Notes: generated by a model not told the origin, from the letters alone. DNA of 64,000 bases from Gemmatimonadota bacterium (GCA_022826005.1 JAJDVT010000094.1:1-64000); one strand, 5' to 3'; positions 43,975 through 53,722 are shown, counted from the first letter of the stretch. Numbers and translations: made by a program.

Positions 43975-45353
43975 CCCCCCAGATCCACCACCTCGAGATT
44001 CCGCCACCTGACTTTGATCCCGCCGCCGTCGTGGATCTGGAGCGCGATCGACCCCTCGGCTGCGCCGATAGCCTCGTCGGTGAAATCGACCATCCGCGTC
44101 CCGTTCAGCCATGTCGTGACCCGGTCGCCCACGGCGCGCACCCGCATCGTGTTCCAGTCGCCCATCTTGAGAGCCGCGTCCAGCTCCGGATCCGGCTGCA
44201 CCAGCCATCCCCGCCCGTACGACTCGTAGATCCCGCCGCTGAAGAGCCCCGGCGGCGCCACCTCCGCCTGCCACCCGCTCACCGTCGTGCCCTCCACGCT
44301 GGAGCGGAAGAAGACGCCACTGTTTCCGTCGGATTCCTGCATGAAATCGACGCTCAGATCGAAGTCGCGGAAACGTCGTTCGGTCTTCAGGTACCCGTAC
44401 TGGGCGTCCGGGCCGCTTTCGCAGACCAGCTCGCCGTTCTCGACGTACCAGCGCTCGGTCCCGTGCACCTGCCAGCCGTCCAGGTTCTCGCCGTTGAAGA
44501 GCGATACCGGTCCCAGCGGCAGGATCTTGATGTTGCGGTAGAAGACGTTGCGGCCGTGGTCCTGCAGCCCGATCGGGCCCGACGCCGCGCGGCCGTACTG
44601 CGGGAACGGCTCGAACTTGCTCGCCGCGACGAGCGCCTCCCACTCCGGCGAGCCGAGCACGTATTCCACCGTCCTGACGCCGTTGAGCCAGTGCTCGACG
44701 TGGTTGTTGGCGACGCGGATGCGGGCGCTGTTCCACTCACCCGGCCCGTGCAGGGTCTTGTCGCCGGCGGAGTGCAGGTCGTAGTTGTCGCCGGTGAGGT
44801 GGGTGTTCATGTCCATCGTGCCCATCTCGATGTAGGCGGGGTCGTCGAGCACCTGGTACTCGGGCGCGTTGTTCCAGATCGCGAAGCCGTCGGCCTCGAT
44901 CACCCGGTAGAGGACGCCGCTGTTCGCCACCTCCGACAGCATGAAGTCGAACTTCAGGTCGAAGTCGGAGAACGACTCGGTGGTGACGATGTCCCCGCCG
45001 ATGGCCACGTCCGGATCGCCGGCGGTCGCGCCTACGACCAGCGTGCCGTCGACAACAGCCCACCCGGTGTCGGGGAAGGCCTCGCGGTTGTAGCCCCGCC
45101 AGCCGTCGGTGGTCTCGCCGTCGAAGAGGAGGCGCCAGCCGGCCTCGCGTTCGGCGTCGGTGAGGGTGTTGGGGGATGGGTCGGTGTTGGCGGACGCATC
45201 GCCGGACCCGTCGCCGGTGTCCCCATAGCATGCGCCGGCGAGCACCACGACCGCGAGCGCGAACGCAATCGGCGGAGATCGGCGCGAGCGGCGGAAGGCG
45301 GCCGGCCGAAGCGTCTGCGAACGGCCGGTGTGTATCGTGTGTATGGTGCGCAT
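43971..45353 (-). CDS. Double DUF1080 (3-keto-glycoside hydrolase-like) lipoprotein
   Basis: 460 residues from ATG 45353, overlapping the amine-oxidase stop by one base. A lipobox ending L-A-G-A-C-Y-G follows a hydrophobic segment. Two DUF1080 (concanavalin-like) domains: first WRLLFDGETTDGWRGYN ... GVLYRVIEADGFAIWNNAPE; second VSLFNGENLDGWQVHGTER ... GNSGVFFRSSVEGTTVSGWQ, each ending with a G.I.LQ.HG/DG strand. DUF1080 proteins are now linked to hydrolysis or elimination of 3-keto-glycosides. The oxidoreductase encoded upstream could make the keto sugar, which supports this role. Confidence 0.88.
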   Translation of the reverse strand: MRTIHTIHTGRSQTLRPAAFRRSRRSPPIAFALAVVVLAGACYGDTGDGSGDASANTDPSPNTLTDAEREAGWRLLFDGETTDGWRGYNREAFPDTGWAVVDGTLVVGATAGDPDVAIGGDIVTTESFSDFDLKFDFMLSEVANSGVLYRVIEADGFAIWNNAPEYQVLDDPAYIEMGTMDMNTHLTGDNYDLHSAGDKTLHGPGEWNSARIRVANNHVEHWLNGVRTVEYVLGSPEWEALVAASKFEPFPQYGRAASGPIGLQDHGRNVFYRNIKILPLGPVSLFNGENLDGWQVHGTERWYVENGELVCESGPDAQYGYLKTERRFRDFDLSVDFMQESDGNSGVFFRSSVEGTTVSGWQAEVAPPGLFSGGIYESYGRGWLVQPDPELDAALKMGDWNTMRVRAVGDRVTTWLNGTRMVDFTDEAIGAAEGSIALQIHDGGGIKVRWRNLEVVDLGG

Positions 45354-46903
45354 CAGGCAAACCTCGCTTTGTCGGGATTCCGGCCTGGCAGCCCGCGCCT
45401 CGCCGCCCTGGGTGCGACGCGGGGATTATTCACGGGCTGCTGGGCGGTGGAAGTTGCGGCGATCTGGCGGGCCGCGCGAACGCCCGAGAGAAACGCGCCG
45501 TGTACCGTCGCCGGATAGTCGTCGTTGGTCGCTTCGCCCGCGAAGAAGACCTTGTCGCCGACGGGCTCTCCCAGAACCGCGTGCTCCTCGAAAGAAGATC
45601 CGGCCGGCACATACGAATAGGAACCGTGCGCCCACGGATCCGAGCGCCATCGTGTGATGCGTGTGTCCCTGGGCGGCGGCACGTCCCCGTACATGTTCGT
45701 GAGGGCCGCAACGGCCCGCGCCACGACCTCGCGGTCGGAGAGCCGCTCGAGCTGGGTGCCGTACGTGGCGGAGTTGAGCATCGCGAGGATGGGCTTCCCC
45801 GTGTACGGATACAGGCTGATGGTCTCCGCCCACTGCCCCCTGTCCGCACTGACGTATTGGAGGCGCTCGACGTCCCGGTCCCAGAAGACATCGTCGAACA
45901 ACAGGTACGCCTTGTTGAGCACGCCCATCTCGAGGCTGGCGATCGCGCTCCTCTTACGGACCGGCAGCGACGGACGGAACGCGATGAAGTCCTCCTTCAA
46001 TACCCCAAGCGGAACCGTCACGATGACTCTGTCGGCCTCGATGGTCGCACCGGCGGCCGTCGTCACGCCAATGGTCGACCCCGAATGGTCGATCTCCGTC
46101 ACGGCCTGCCCTCGCCTGACCGCCACACCGCTCGCCAGCACGCCGACGATCTGCCCGTAACCGCCCGGGAAGACGACATCCCCCCCACGAAATGAACTCG
46201 CGCCATCGACGCTCGCGTACGAGAGGTCACTCAGGCCGGCGGCGTATTCATTCTCGACTTCGGTGGTGAGCAGGTAGTCCAGGTAGCTCCTGTCGGCCTC
46301 GCTGAAGGTCATGCTCGTGAGGAGTTCTTCGTAGACCGACTGGAAGTTCCTGCCGGGATTCTCCTCCGCCAGCCTCCAGAAGTCCCGCATCGCCCGCCGT
46401 GCGGAACGCGCCGGCTCGCCCGCGTCGTAATGGAACACCCCGTTGCCCCAGTCGGTCCGGTGCGTCGCGATGTTGTTCTCCCTGGCGATGGCGGTGATGG
46501 GGTTCCCGTCGATCCCGTGAATCCAGGATGCTCCGAGGTCGATCGGAAAACCGTCGCCGATGGTGTCCGTCCAGATGCGCCCGCCGATGCGGTCGCGGGC
46601 CTCGAGCACGACGACATCGTCGAAGCCGTTCGTGTGCAGTTCGGTGGCGGCCGCCAGGCCGGCTACCCCGGCGCCGATGATCACGACCCCTTGATTGCGC
46701 TTTGGGGAAGCGGGTGAGGAGAGTCGCCGGCGTCCCGTCTCGGACACTGCGTTGCGTTCCGGCAAGACGGAAACGGCCGGGACGATCCCCGCCGCGCCGA
46801 GCGCGCCCTTGACGAAGGCGCGGCGGTTCATTCGCGGAGGTGTGGCCCCGACGCGCTGCTCCGGCGGCGTTGCGCGTGACCCACTCCCCTCGGCACGCGT
46901 CAC
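45353..46903 (-). CDS. Tat-exported FAD-dependent amine oxidase
   Basis: 516 residues from GTG 46903, which overlaps the preceding stop (GTGA); ATG 46831 just before the Tat motif NRRAFVKGALGA is the alternative. FAD-binding GxGxxG: VVIIGAGVAGLAAATELHTN and LEARDRIGGRIWT. The C-terminal flavin segment reads VFFAGEATNDDYPATVHGAF followed by SGVRAARQI. This is the monoamine oxidase/polyamine oxidase family; substrate could be an amine, amino acid or amino sugar. Location is the periplasm. Coupled to the GFO/IDH and DUF1080 genes. Confidence 0.9.
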   Translation of the reverse strand: MTRAEGSGSRATPPEQRVGATPPRMNRRAFVKGALGAAGIVPAVSVLPERNAVSETGRRRLSSPASPKRNQGVVIIGAGVAGLAAATELHTNGFDDVVVLEARDRIGGRIWTDTIGDGFPIDLGASWIHGIDGNPITAIARENNIATHRTDWGNGVFHYDAGEPARSARRAMRDFWRLAEENPGRNFQSVYEELLTSMTFSEADRSYLDYLLTTEVENEYAAGLSDLSYASVDGASSFRGGDVVFPGGYGQIVGVLASGVAVRRGQAVTEIDHSGSTIGVTTAAGATIEADRVIVTVPLGVLKEDFIAFRPSLPVRKRSAIASLEMGVLNKAYLLFDDVFWDRDVERLQYVSADRGQWAETISLYPYTGKPILAMLNSATYGTQLERLSDREVVARAVAALTNMYGDVPPPRDTRITRWRSDPWAHGSYSYVPAGSSFEEHAVLGEPVGDKVFFAGEATNDDYPATVHGAFLSGVRAARQIAATSTAQQPVNNPRVAPRAARRGLPGRNPDKARFA

Positions 46904-48387
46904 ACGAGCCTCATCGCATCAGGATCCCACCGCACGATCCGGTCCTCGAAGTAGCTGGTGTTGCAGGCCAGCGCCGGCGCCGCCGCGCGCAACCCGAAGC
47001 TCGCGTCCTCGCGCACCGGCGGACCGCCCCGGATCGCCTCGAAGAAGTTGAAGAAGTGGTCGACGTGGGCGCCCCGGTAGCCCCGCTCGACCTGGTAGCG
47101 GACCTCGGCCGGGGGCAGCATCCGCACCCGCGCGGGCAGTCCCCCCTCGTCCGCCGCCGCCTCGGCCATCTTCTCCTGGCTGAAGGCGTCCATCGGGTCG
47201 ACCGCGACGTTCTTGCGCAGCACGACGTCGGTCCACGTCACATCCATCGCGCCCTCGCTCCCCACCAGGCGCAGGAAGGTGCTGCCCGAGGTCCCGTCCA
47301 CGAAGTTGACCCTGAGCGACAGGTTGAAGCCCGGGTGCGAATTGGTCTCGGGGTAGTCGAAGACGCCGAGGAGCACGTCCGGCACCTCGCGCCCGTCCTT
47401 CCAGTAGCGGAGACCGCCGGCGGCCTGCACCCGCGTCGGCCCGTTCGAGCTGACCACGAAGTGCAGGCTGGAGAAGAGGTGCACGAACAGGTCGCCCGCG
47501 ACGCCGGTCCCGTAGTCGCGGTAGTTGCGCCAGCGGAAGATGCGGAGCGGGTCGTAGGGGCGGTCGGGGGCGGGTCCGAGGAAGCGCTGCCAGTCCACAG
47601 TCTCTGCGGAAGCCTCCGCCGGGATGGGATACTGCCATGCTCCGATGGGATCGTTGCGCGCCCAGAATCCCTCTGCGTAGTTGAGCTGGCCGATCGCGCC
47701 TTCCTCGTACAGCTCCCTGGCCTTCTCGTTGCCGAGCGAGCTCATCCCTTGGCTGCCGACCTGGAAGACCTTGCCCGATTCCTGTTCCGCGCGGATCAGG
47801 TCGCGCCCCTCGGCGATGTCGTGCACCATCGGCTTCTCGCAGTAGACCGACTTGCCGGCTCGCAGTGCGGCGACCGATATGGGCTGGTGCAGGTGGTCGG
47901 GCGTGCCGACGATCACGGCGTCGACATCGTCCCGGGCGAGCACCTCGGCGTAGTCGCGCGTCGTGAAGATCTCCCCGTGGCGCTCCTTTGCGGCGTCGAG
48001 CCGCCCGTCGAAGACATCGCATGCCGCCACCAGCTCCACCCCGGGGATCCGCAGCGCGGTGTTCACGTCGGCCATCCCCATCCCCCCGGCCCCGATCACG
48101 GCCAGGCCGACGCGGTCGGAGGGCGGCACCTGTCTGCTACCGGGCTCGCGGCTCAGCGTGCGGCGGACTGCACCCCGCGCCTCGGCCGACAGCAGGGAAG
48201 GGAACCCCGCGGCAAGCGCCGAGCCGGCCGCGACGGATTTGACGAACTTGCGCCGGCTACTGGCGGCGGGCTCCGGATGGTACGCTTGCCGGTCTCCGGC
48301 GGGGACGGAGGCGGCGTCGGATTGCCTCTGGCTACTGGCGGGGCCGGGCTTCGGACTGGACTTTCTCTTGTCGCTCATGGTGTCCAC
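46900..48387 (-). CDS. Tat-exported GFO/IDH/MocA family oxidoreductase
   Basis: 495 residues from ATG 48387 (or ATG 48378). A hydrophilic leader precedes the Tat motif SRRKFVKSVAAGSALAAGFP. Rossmann fold: VGLAVIGAGGMGMADVN, ELVAACDVFDGR, DAVIVGTPDHLHQPI and the EKP motif V-Y-C-E-K-P-M, with Lys as the conserved catalytic residue. NAD(P) is carried in the folded enzyme through Tat. It probably oxidises a sugar hydroxyl to a keto group. First gene of the four-gene operon, divergent from a symporter. Confidence 0.92.
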   Translation of the reverse strand: MDTMSDKRKSSPKPGPASSQRQSDAASVPAGDRQAYHPEPAASSRRKFVKSVAAGSALAAGFPSLLSAEARGAVRRTLSREPGSRQVPPSDRVGLAVIGAGGMGMADVNTALRIPGVELVAACDVFDGRLDAAKERHGEIFTTRDYAEVLARDDVDAVIVGTPDHLHQPISVAALRAGKSVYCEKPMVHDIAEGRDLIRAEQESGKVFQVGSQGMSSLGNEKARELYEEGAIGQLNYAEGFWARNDPIGAWQYPIPAEASAETVDWQRFLGPAPDRPYDPLRIFRWRNYRDYGTGVAGDLFVHLFSSLHFVVSSNGPTRVQAAGGLRYWKDGREVPDVLLGVFDYPETNSHPGFNLSLRVNFVDGTSGSTFLRLVGSEGAMDVTWTDVVLRKNVAVDPMDAFSQEKMAEAAADEGGLPARVRMLPPAEVRYQVERGYRGAHVDHFFNFFEAIRGGPPVREDASFGLRAAAPALACNTSYFEDRIVRWDPDAMRLV

Positions 48388-48483
48388 GCGTTGGAAGTCG
48401 GTGTGCGGGCGGGTTTCGCCCCGGTCTCACAACGTAAGCGCCCCCCGATCCGGTCAGCAAAGGAGTGAAACGGTGAGCGTAAC

Positions 48484-49695
48484 GTGAACACGCGCGCCAT
48501 ACTCATCGGGCTTGTACTCGGCCTGGGGCTCGGGGTGGCCGCCTCGGCAACCGGATCTCCAATGCTGCTGTGGGCGGCCGAGGCCGTCGAACCGCTCGGC
48601 CAGGTCTTCCTGCGCGCGATCCAGATGGTCGTGATCCCGCTGGTGGCGGCGGTCGTTTTCGTAGGCGTGGGGCGAATCGGGAACCTGCACAAGCTGGGCC
48701 GGCTGGGCGGGCTCTCGGTCGGCTTTTTCTGGGTCACGACGCTGCCGGCAATCCTGATCGGGATGGGCGTGACGAGCCTCGCCCTCTCCTTCACGGCCCC
48801 GGTGCCGCCCCCCACGGACGTAGCGGTACTGGACACCCAGCCGCCCGGCGTGGTCGACTTCCTGGTCAATCTCATCCCGCGCAATCCGGTACAGGCCGCC
48901 GCCGACGGGTCCCTCCTCTCCGTGCTCATCTTCGTCGTCCTGGTCGCCGCCGCAACGACGGCGCTGCCGGCGGAGAAACGGCGGACGCTCACCTCGGTCG
49001 CCGAGACGCTTGGGGACGCCCTCATCAAGCTCATGAACTGGATCCTCTGGACGGCTCCGGTCGGCGTCTTCGGTCTCGCGGCGCCGGTGGTCGCGAAGAC
49101 AGGGATCGCAATGTTGCAGAACCTGGCCGTCTTCATCGTCGCCGTCGTCGCGGGTCTATTCATCCTCAAGGGTCTCGTTCTGCTGCCCCTCGTCTGGATT
49201 CTGGGCAAAGTCCGGCCGGGCCGTTTCATCCGGGGAACGGTGGGCAGCTACACGGTGGGCTTCACCACGACGACATCGGTGGCGACGCTTCCGATGATGC
49301 TCAAGGAGGCGGAGAAGCTCGGAGTGTCGAAGGGGAGCTTTACATTGGTCCTGCCGCTGGCGGCATCGATCAACCGGCCGGGGAGCGCGCTGTTTCAGAG
49401 CGCGTCGCTGGTATTTCTCGCGGCGATGTATGGAGTGCCGCTCGACGCGGGGCTCATCGCGGCGGCGGTGCTGGCGATCTTCCTCGCCTCGATGACGGTC
49501 GCCCCGGTGCCCAGCGCCAGCATCGTGTCGATGGTGCCGGCGCTGGACGTGGTGGGGGTGCCCGTCGCAGGGCTGGGCATACTGCTGGGGGTAGACCGCG
49601 TGCCCGACGTGTTCCGTTCCGCGACCAATGTGATCGGCCACATGTCCGCCGCGACGACGGTCGACACGATGACCCGGAAGGGGAAGGGGTCGTAA
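48484..49695 (+). CDS. Dicarboxylate/amino acid:cation symporter (DAACS family)
   Basis: 403 residues from GTG 48484. Eight main helices plus re-entrant hairpins of the GltPh fold. Signatures are changed: SYTVGFTTTTSVATLPMML (HP1, serine/threonine rich), LPLAASINRPGSALFQSASL (in place of N-M-D-G-T) and DRVPDVFRSATNVIGHMSAA (helix 8, in place of DRxRTxxNVxGD). The Arg that binds acidic side chains appears as R in D-V-F-R-S. It imports aspartate, glutamate or C4-dicarboxylates with sodium or protons; the N-R-P-G-S variation could alter ion coupling. Divergent from the GFO/IDH operon across 96 bp. Confidence 0.92.
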   Translation: MNTRAILIGLVLGLGLGVAASATGSPMLLWAAEAVEPLGQVFLRAIQMVVIPLVAAVVFVGVGRIGNLHKLGRLGGLSVGFFWVTTLPAILIGMGVTSLALSFTAPVPPPTDVAVLDTQPPGVVDFLVNLIPRNPVQAAADGSLLSVLIFVVLVAAATTALPAEKRRTLTSVAETLGDALIKLMNWILWTAPVGVFGLAAPVVAKTGIAMLQNLAVFIVAVVAGLFILKGLVLLPLVWILGKVRPGRFIRGTVGSYTVGFTTTTSVATLPMMLKEAEKLGVSKGSFTLVLPLAASINRPGSALFQSASLVFLAAMYGVPLDAGLIAAAVLAIFLASMTVAPVPSASIVSMVPALDVVGVPVAGLGILLGVDRVPDVFRSATNVIGHMSAATTVDTMTRKGKGS

Positions 49696-49702
49696 CGCCG
49701 GT

Positions 49703-50737
49703 TCAGTCCCCGGAGTCGTCGCTGTCGAGTCGCTCCCCGGCACGGCCCCCGGCCACGAACTCCGCCACCTCCGTCGGCAGCAGCAGGTCGTCCGAGATCC
49801 CGGCGATCTCCTCCGCTTCGCGCCAGGCGCGCTCCAGCCGCCAGAGTTCACCCTCGAGGGCGCGGCGCTCGTCCTCCTCCTGGAGCGCCATTTCGAAGGC
49901 GAGCCGGGTTGAGCCGGGTATCCTGGCGAGGGGAAACGCGTCATGAGCCCAACCGGCGGGTTTCCACCTGGGGAGTTCTTGCAGGAACCGACTCGCGTGC
50001 CCGCGGGATTCGATTTCCGAGACGGCTGACTGCACCTTCCTCCGCCTGCCGCTGAGCGTGTTGATCCAGGGGAGAATCGCGTCCAGTGCGCGCCGCGCGT
50101 CATCCCCCTCATGCCATTCCCCCACGTGCATGTGGATTGGAGTCCAACCCGCCGGTGCGCGTACGCGGAACCCGATTTCGTCGTCGGTGGGATCAATGAA
50201 GGTGAAGAACCGGCTCGTGAGATTGAGTCGCCTCACGCGCCCGTCGGATGGCCTGAACCGGACCACGGGACGATTCTCCAACCAGAGAAGGCTCGCTCCC
50301 GTGACGCCGACAACCCCGAATACGCCTGCCGTCATGCCGCCCAGCGCAATCCCGCCCGCCAGCGCCGCGCCCGCGGCCGTCCCGGTAACGAGGCGCCGCC
50401 GCAACCGCTTCCCGAACCGGTCTCCATACCGCCACGCCGCGAACTCGGGACGGAGCGGCTTGCCGATCCGAACCAACTCGAGTCCCTCGCGGTGCCGGGC
50501 CAACCCGATGTTCTCGGTGGACAAGCGAACCCGGGTTCCACGGAAGAGCTCTTCACACGCCTCAATCGCCTCCCACCGCTCCTCCAGCGGCGTCAGATTC
50601 CAGCGTTGGCAGCTGCGGCAAACGACCCAGAGCCGCCCCTTGGCCGCGTCGAAAGCCAACCTCCGCCCCACCGGGAATTCCTCCACCACCTCGTTCGCCC
50701 CAAGTGGTCTCTTGCAGAACATGCACGCTCTGTACAT
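49703..50737 (-). CDS. Zinc-ribbon membrane-associated protein of unknown function
   Basis: 344 residues from ATG 50737. N-terminal CMFCKRPLG and CRSCQRWNLTPLEERWEAIE make a likely four-Cys zinc ribbon. A Gly/Ala-rich hydrophobic stretch (VTGTAAGAALAGGIALGGMT, then GVFGVVGVTGASLLWLE) gives one or two membrane helices around 115-155. The C-terminal half is soluble, with GWTPIHMHVGEWHEG and a helical tail EEDERRALEGELWRLERAWR. I do not know the family. It is convergent with the symporter, 7 bp apart. Confidence 0.65.
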   Translation of the reverse strand: MYRACMFCKRPLGANEVVEEFPVGRRLAFDAAKGRLWVVCRSCQRWNLTPLEERWEAIEACEELFRGTRVRLSTENIGLARHREGLELVRIGKPLRPEFAAWRYGDRFGKRLRRRLVTGTAAGAALAGGIALGGMTAGVFGVVGVTGASLLWLENRPVVRFRPSDGRVRRLNLTSRFFTFIDPTDDEIGFRVRAPAGWTPIHMHVGEWHEGDDARRALDAILPWINTLSGRRRKVQSAVSEIESRGHASRFLQELPRWKPAGWAHDAFPLARIPGSTRLAFEMALQEEDERRALEGELWRLERAWREAEEIAGISDDLLLPTEVAEFVAGGRAGERLDSDDSGD

Positions 50738-50777
50738 CGTCCCCCCGAACTCCTTGCAATGGCGCCGGCGCGTCCCG

Positions 50778-52025
50778 CTATCTCACCGCGGCAGGCACCC
50801 TCTTCACCACGATGGAAGGAACATCCATCTCGTCTACCTCCCAGAACGCCACCAGGCCGTCCGGGCCGAATGCGCTCGGTATCCGCGCATCGTCAATGGC
50901 GAAGGTGCCCACGTAGTTGCGGTCGGCGTCGAAGACGTCGGTCGGGCCGTACTCCCAGGGCTCCTCGCCGTGCCTGCGGACCCACAGGCGGCCTTCCCAG
51001 GTGGCCCGGAGCCATCGGATGATCGGCACCTCGGGGTAGAATCCCCGCTCTTCCATGACTTCGAGGAGCATCGGCGATGATGGTCGCTTGAACTGGTCGA
51101 GCTCGCGCTCCATCAGGGCCTCATGCATCCGTTCGGTGACGGTCTCCGGGACAAGAGGGCGCCGCAACTCGCCGCGTGGGGCGCCGTCGGCCGCTACGAA
51201 CCGGACCACGTAGGCCGATGAGTCGGAGTAGGCGAGCGTACCGTCCGGCAGGACATCCCAATGGAACTTCGGCTCAAGGATCATGCCGTCAAGGAAGACC
51301 CTCAGTATGTCCCCCGATTCCAGCCCGTCCGGAAGTGGTTCGCGAGGCGATTTGCGGGGCGCGCGCCACCCCTTCAGCGCGGTTTCCGCAACGACCCTGT
51401 CGGCACGAACGTCGAACCGCTCGATCGTGCGGTCGTCGGCTCCCACTGAATCGGGGTGCGTACCCCACGAGGCCATGGCCCGATGCGCGTAGATCGCGCC
51501 CTGCGCGTACAGGGAGACGCCGTCCGGGTGAGGCCTCATTCGGCGTTGCAGCGTGAGTTGCTGGAGTTGAAACGGTCTGAACTCCGTGTTCATCCGGGCA
51601 AAGTGGCCGTGCGAGCCGTCCGCGCCGAACACCTGGATGGCCCAGCGCCTCCCGTCGGCCACCGCGAAGCGCCCGTCGCGCCAGACCACGAGCGCCGTCG
51701 GATCCTGGAAATCTCCGGGTCCCTCGCCCCTTTGGCCCACGGTCCTTACCAACTCGCCGGCCGGGTTGATCACGACCACGCGGAAGCCCTCCGCGTCGAG
51801 GACATGAAGGTTCCCGGAAGCGTCGAAACCCAGGTCGCCGGTTCCGGTGAATTGCGCCCAGTCGGGGGCGGCCAGACCGCCCACGCGGTATACCTCCGGA
51901 AAGTCCGCCGTCAGCGGGCGATCCTGGGCGCCGACGGAGGAGAAAGTCGTGGCCAGGCCGGCCAGAAGGACGGCGGGGATGGTTGCGGCTTTGGGCCGCG
52001 GACTGGACTTTTGTTGTTCGCTCAT
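50778..52025 (-). CDS. Secreted six-bladed beta-propeller protein, copy 1 of 3
   Basis: 415 residues from ATG 52025. A signal peptide AATIPAVLLAGLATTFSSVG ends at A-Q. The mature start [20 protein letters not shown] is shared with the copy at 53816-55168, as are [58 protein letters not shown] and the end [20 protein letters not shown]. The family is the propeller type abundant in this lineage; ligand unknown. Followed (on its upstream side) by a divergent cyclophilin gene and then two more copies. Confidence 0.87.
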   Translation of the reverse strand: MSEQQKSSPRPKAATIPAVLLAGLATTFSSVGAQDRPLTADFPEVYRVGGLAAPDWAQFTGTGDLGFDASGNLHVLDAEGFRVVVINPAGELVRTVGQRGEGPGDFQDPTALVVWRDGRFAVADGRRWAIQVFGADGSHGHFARMNTEFRPFQLQQLTLQRRMRPHPDGVSLYAQGAIYAHRAMASWGTHPDSVGADDRTIERFDVRADRVVAETALKGWRAPRKSPREPLPDGLESGDILRVFLDGMILEPKFHWDVLPDGTLAYSDSSAYVVRFVAADGAPRGELRRPLVPETVTERMHEALMERELDQFKRPSSPMLLEVMEERGFYPEVPIIRWLRATWEGRLWVRRHGEEPWEYGPTDVFDADRNYVGTFAIDDARIPSAFGPDGLVAFWEVDEMDVPSIVVKRVPAAVR

Positions 52026-52139
52026 GGCTCGCAAGGCGTTGGAGGGCCGGCGTGTGGGCGGGCATGCCGCGACAGGACCCGCGTTTCGCCCGGGACGCGT
52101 CCGATAAGGTAACCGGGAGCCGGCACAGTCGGAAAAGAT

Positions 52140-52835
52140 TTGGGGGGTGATGCAGTGCGCCGATCCGAAACGCGGCCGAGTCCGTCGCGCCAACGGGTGC
52201 GAGCCGGGTCGCGCCAGCGGGTGCGCTCCGTCATCCTTGCGGTGCCGATGTCCACCGTTGCCCTTCTGCTCCCCGGTGCTATCCGCTCCCCCGGCGTCCC
52301 GCCCGGCGCGAGCGATCCCGTGCGGGTCGTTGTCGAGACCGGAATGGGCTCCTTCGAGCTGGAAGTCGACGCCGACCGGGCTCCCATCACCGCCGCGAAC
52401 TTCCTCCGCTACGTCGACGGCGGCCACTACGACGGCGGCACATTCCACCGCACCGTCCACGAGGACAACCAGCCCAACGACTCCATCCGCATCGCGGTCA
52501 TCCAGGGATCCCGCAACCGGGAGGCGGGCGCGGCGGCCTTCCCGCCCATCGCCCTGGAACGGACCAGCGAGACCGGCCTCGCCCATCTGGACGGCACGGT
52601 CTCCATGGCGCGGGGCAGACCCGACTCGGCCACGCACAGCTTCTTCATCTGCATCGGCGACCAGCCGTCCCTCGACTTCGGAGGGATGCGCAACCGGGAC
52701 GGGCAGGGGTTTGCCGCGTTCGGCCGGGTGGTGGAGGGGATGGATGTGGTGCGCGCGATTCACCGGGCGCCCCATGAGGGGCAGAGGCTGACTCCGACCG
52801 TACGGATAGTGAGGGCGTACCGCAGGGTGGGGTGA
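52140..52835 (+). CDS. Exported cyclophilin-type peptidyl-prolyl isomerase
   Basis: Up to 231 residues; the start is uncertain. TTG 52140 is the longest, GTG 52155 or GTG 52197 are alternatives, the last giving a conventional signal (RSVILAVPMSTVALLLPGA). The mature domain begins VRVVVETGMGSFELEVDADR and has the cyclophilin core FLRYVDGGHYDGGTFHRTVH, THSFFICIGDQPSLDFGGMR and G-F-A-A-F-G-R-V-V-E-G-M. The catalytic Arg of F-H-R-T is present. It speeds proline isomerisation of exported proteins. It sits head to head with propeller copy 1, 114 bp apart. Confidence 0.9.
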   Translation: MGGDAVRRSETRPSPSRQRVRAGSRQRVRSVILAVPMSTVALLLPGAIRSPGVPPGASDPVRVVVETGMGSFELEVDADRAPITAANFLRYVDGGHYDGGTFHRTVHEDNQPNDSIRIAVIQGSRNREAGAAAFPPIALERTSETGLAHLDGTVSMARGRPDSATHSFFICIGDQPSLDFGGMRNRDGQGFAAFGRVVEGMDVVRAIHRAPHEGQRLTPTVRIVRAYRRVG

Positions 52836-53119
52836 GCGGCGGGCCCTGGAGGGCCTGGTCCGGGGGACCGAGTACCGGCGGGGCTCATTCGAGTACCGCC
52901 TGCTCCAGCCGCCAGAGTTTTGAGCGTGTAGTATCCGGTACCGAGGTTCGCAATGTCCACGGCCAGCGCCATCGGTTCGGCCGCCCTGGTTGCATTCTGC
53001 GTCCATGACACCGCGGGCACCCGAGGGGCTGACCGCAACCGAAGTGCGCGGAGCGTCCGGGTGAGCAATCCCGGTCTATCCCCCTCGACGGAGAGCGAAA
53101 CGCGCAGTGGCCACGCCAC

Positions 53120-53722
53120 GACGGAACCGTAGACCTCCCAGTAGGCGACCAGGCCATCGGGGCCGAAGGCCACCGGTATGCTGGTGATGCCGGCCGCGAA
53201 GGTTCCGACGTACTGCCGGTCCGGGCCGAAGACATCGATCGGGCCCCCTGTGTCCCAGGGCTCCTCTCCGGGCCGCCGAATCCACAGCCCGCCCTCCCAC
53301 GTTGCCCTGAGTTGGCGAACAATCTGGATTTCCGGGTAGAACTCGCGATCCTCGATCTGTTCGCGCACGTCGCGGGGCAGGCCGCCGGAGTCTTCGAACA
53401 GGGATTCGCGGCTGCCGATTTCACGTTCGATAGCAGCGGACCGCAGGCGACGGCTGACGCCTCCGGGCTCGATCGGCCTCTGCACGACGTCGATCACCTG
53501 TCCCCCGGGCCTGACGAACTTGACGGCATAGGCCGAAGAATCGGAATACGCGATGGTGCCGTCCGGCAGGATGTCCCAGCGCAGCGGGGGCTCGAAGAAG
53601 CGTCCCTCGACCCTGCCGAACATCAGTGCATCCCTCTTGGCTTCGTCCAGGAGGTCGTTGAGAGTCAGCTGCTCGAGGGCCTCTTCCGGAACATCGTCAC
53701 GGGGTGCCCGCCACGCTTGCAA
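53120..53722 (-). pseudogene. Truncated beta-propeller gene, copy 2 of 3
   Basis: From AWRAPRDDVPEE to [14 protein letters not shown] it follows the second half of the two intact copies (shared [53 protein letters not shown]-like). The first half with signal peptide is absent, and after Y-W-E-V the chain becomes unrelated (VVAWPLRVSLSVEGD) instead of ending near 'VVKR'. The unrelated reading runs on to about 52760, overlapping the cyclophilin gene on the other strand. It is cut at both ends and most likely inactive. Confidence 0.8.
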
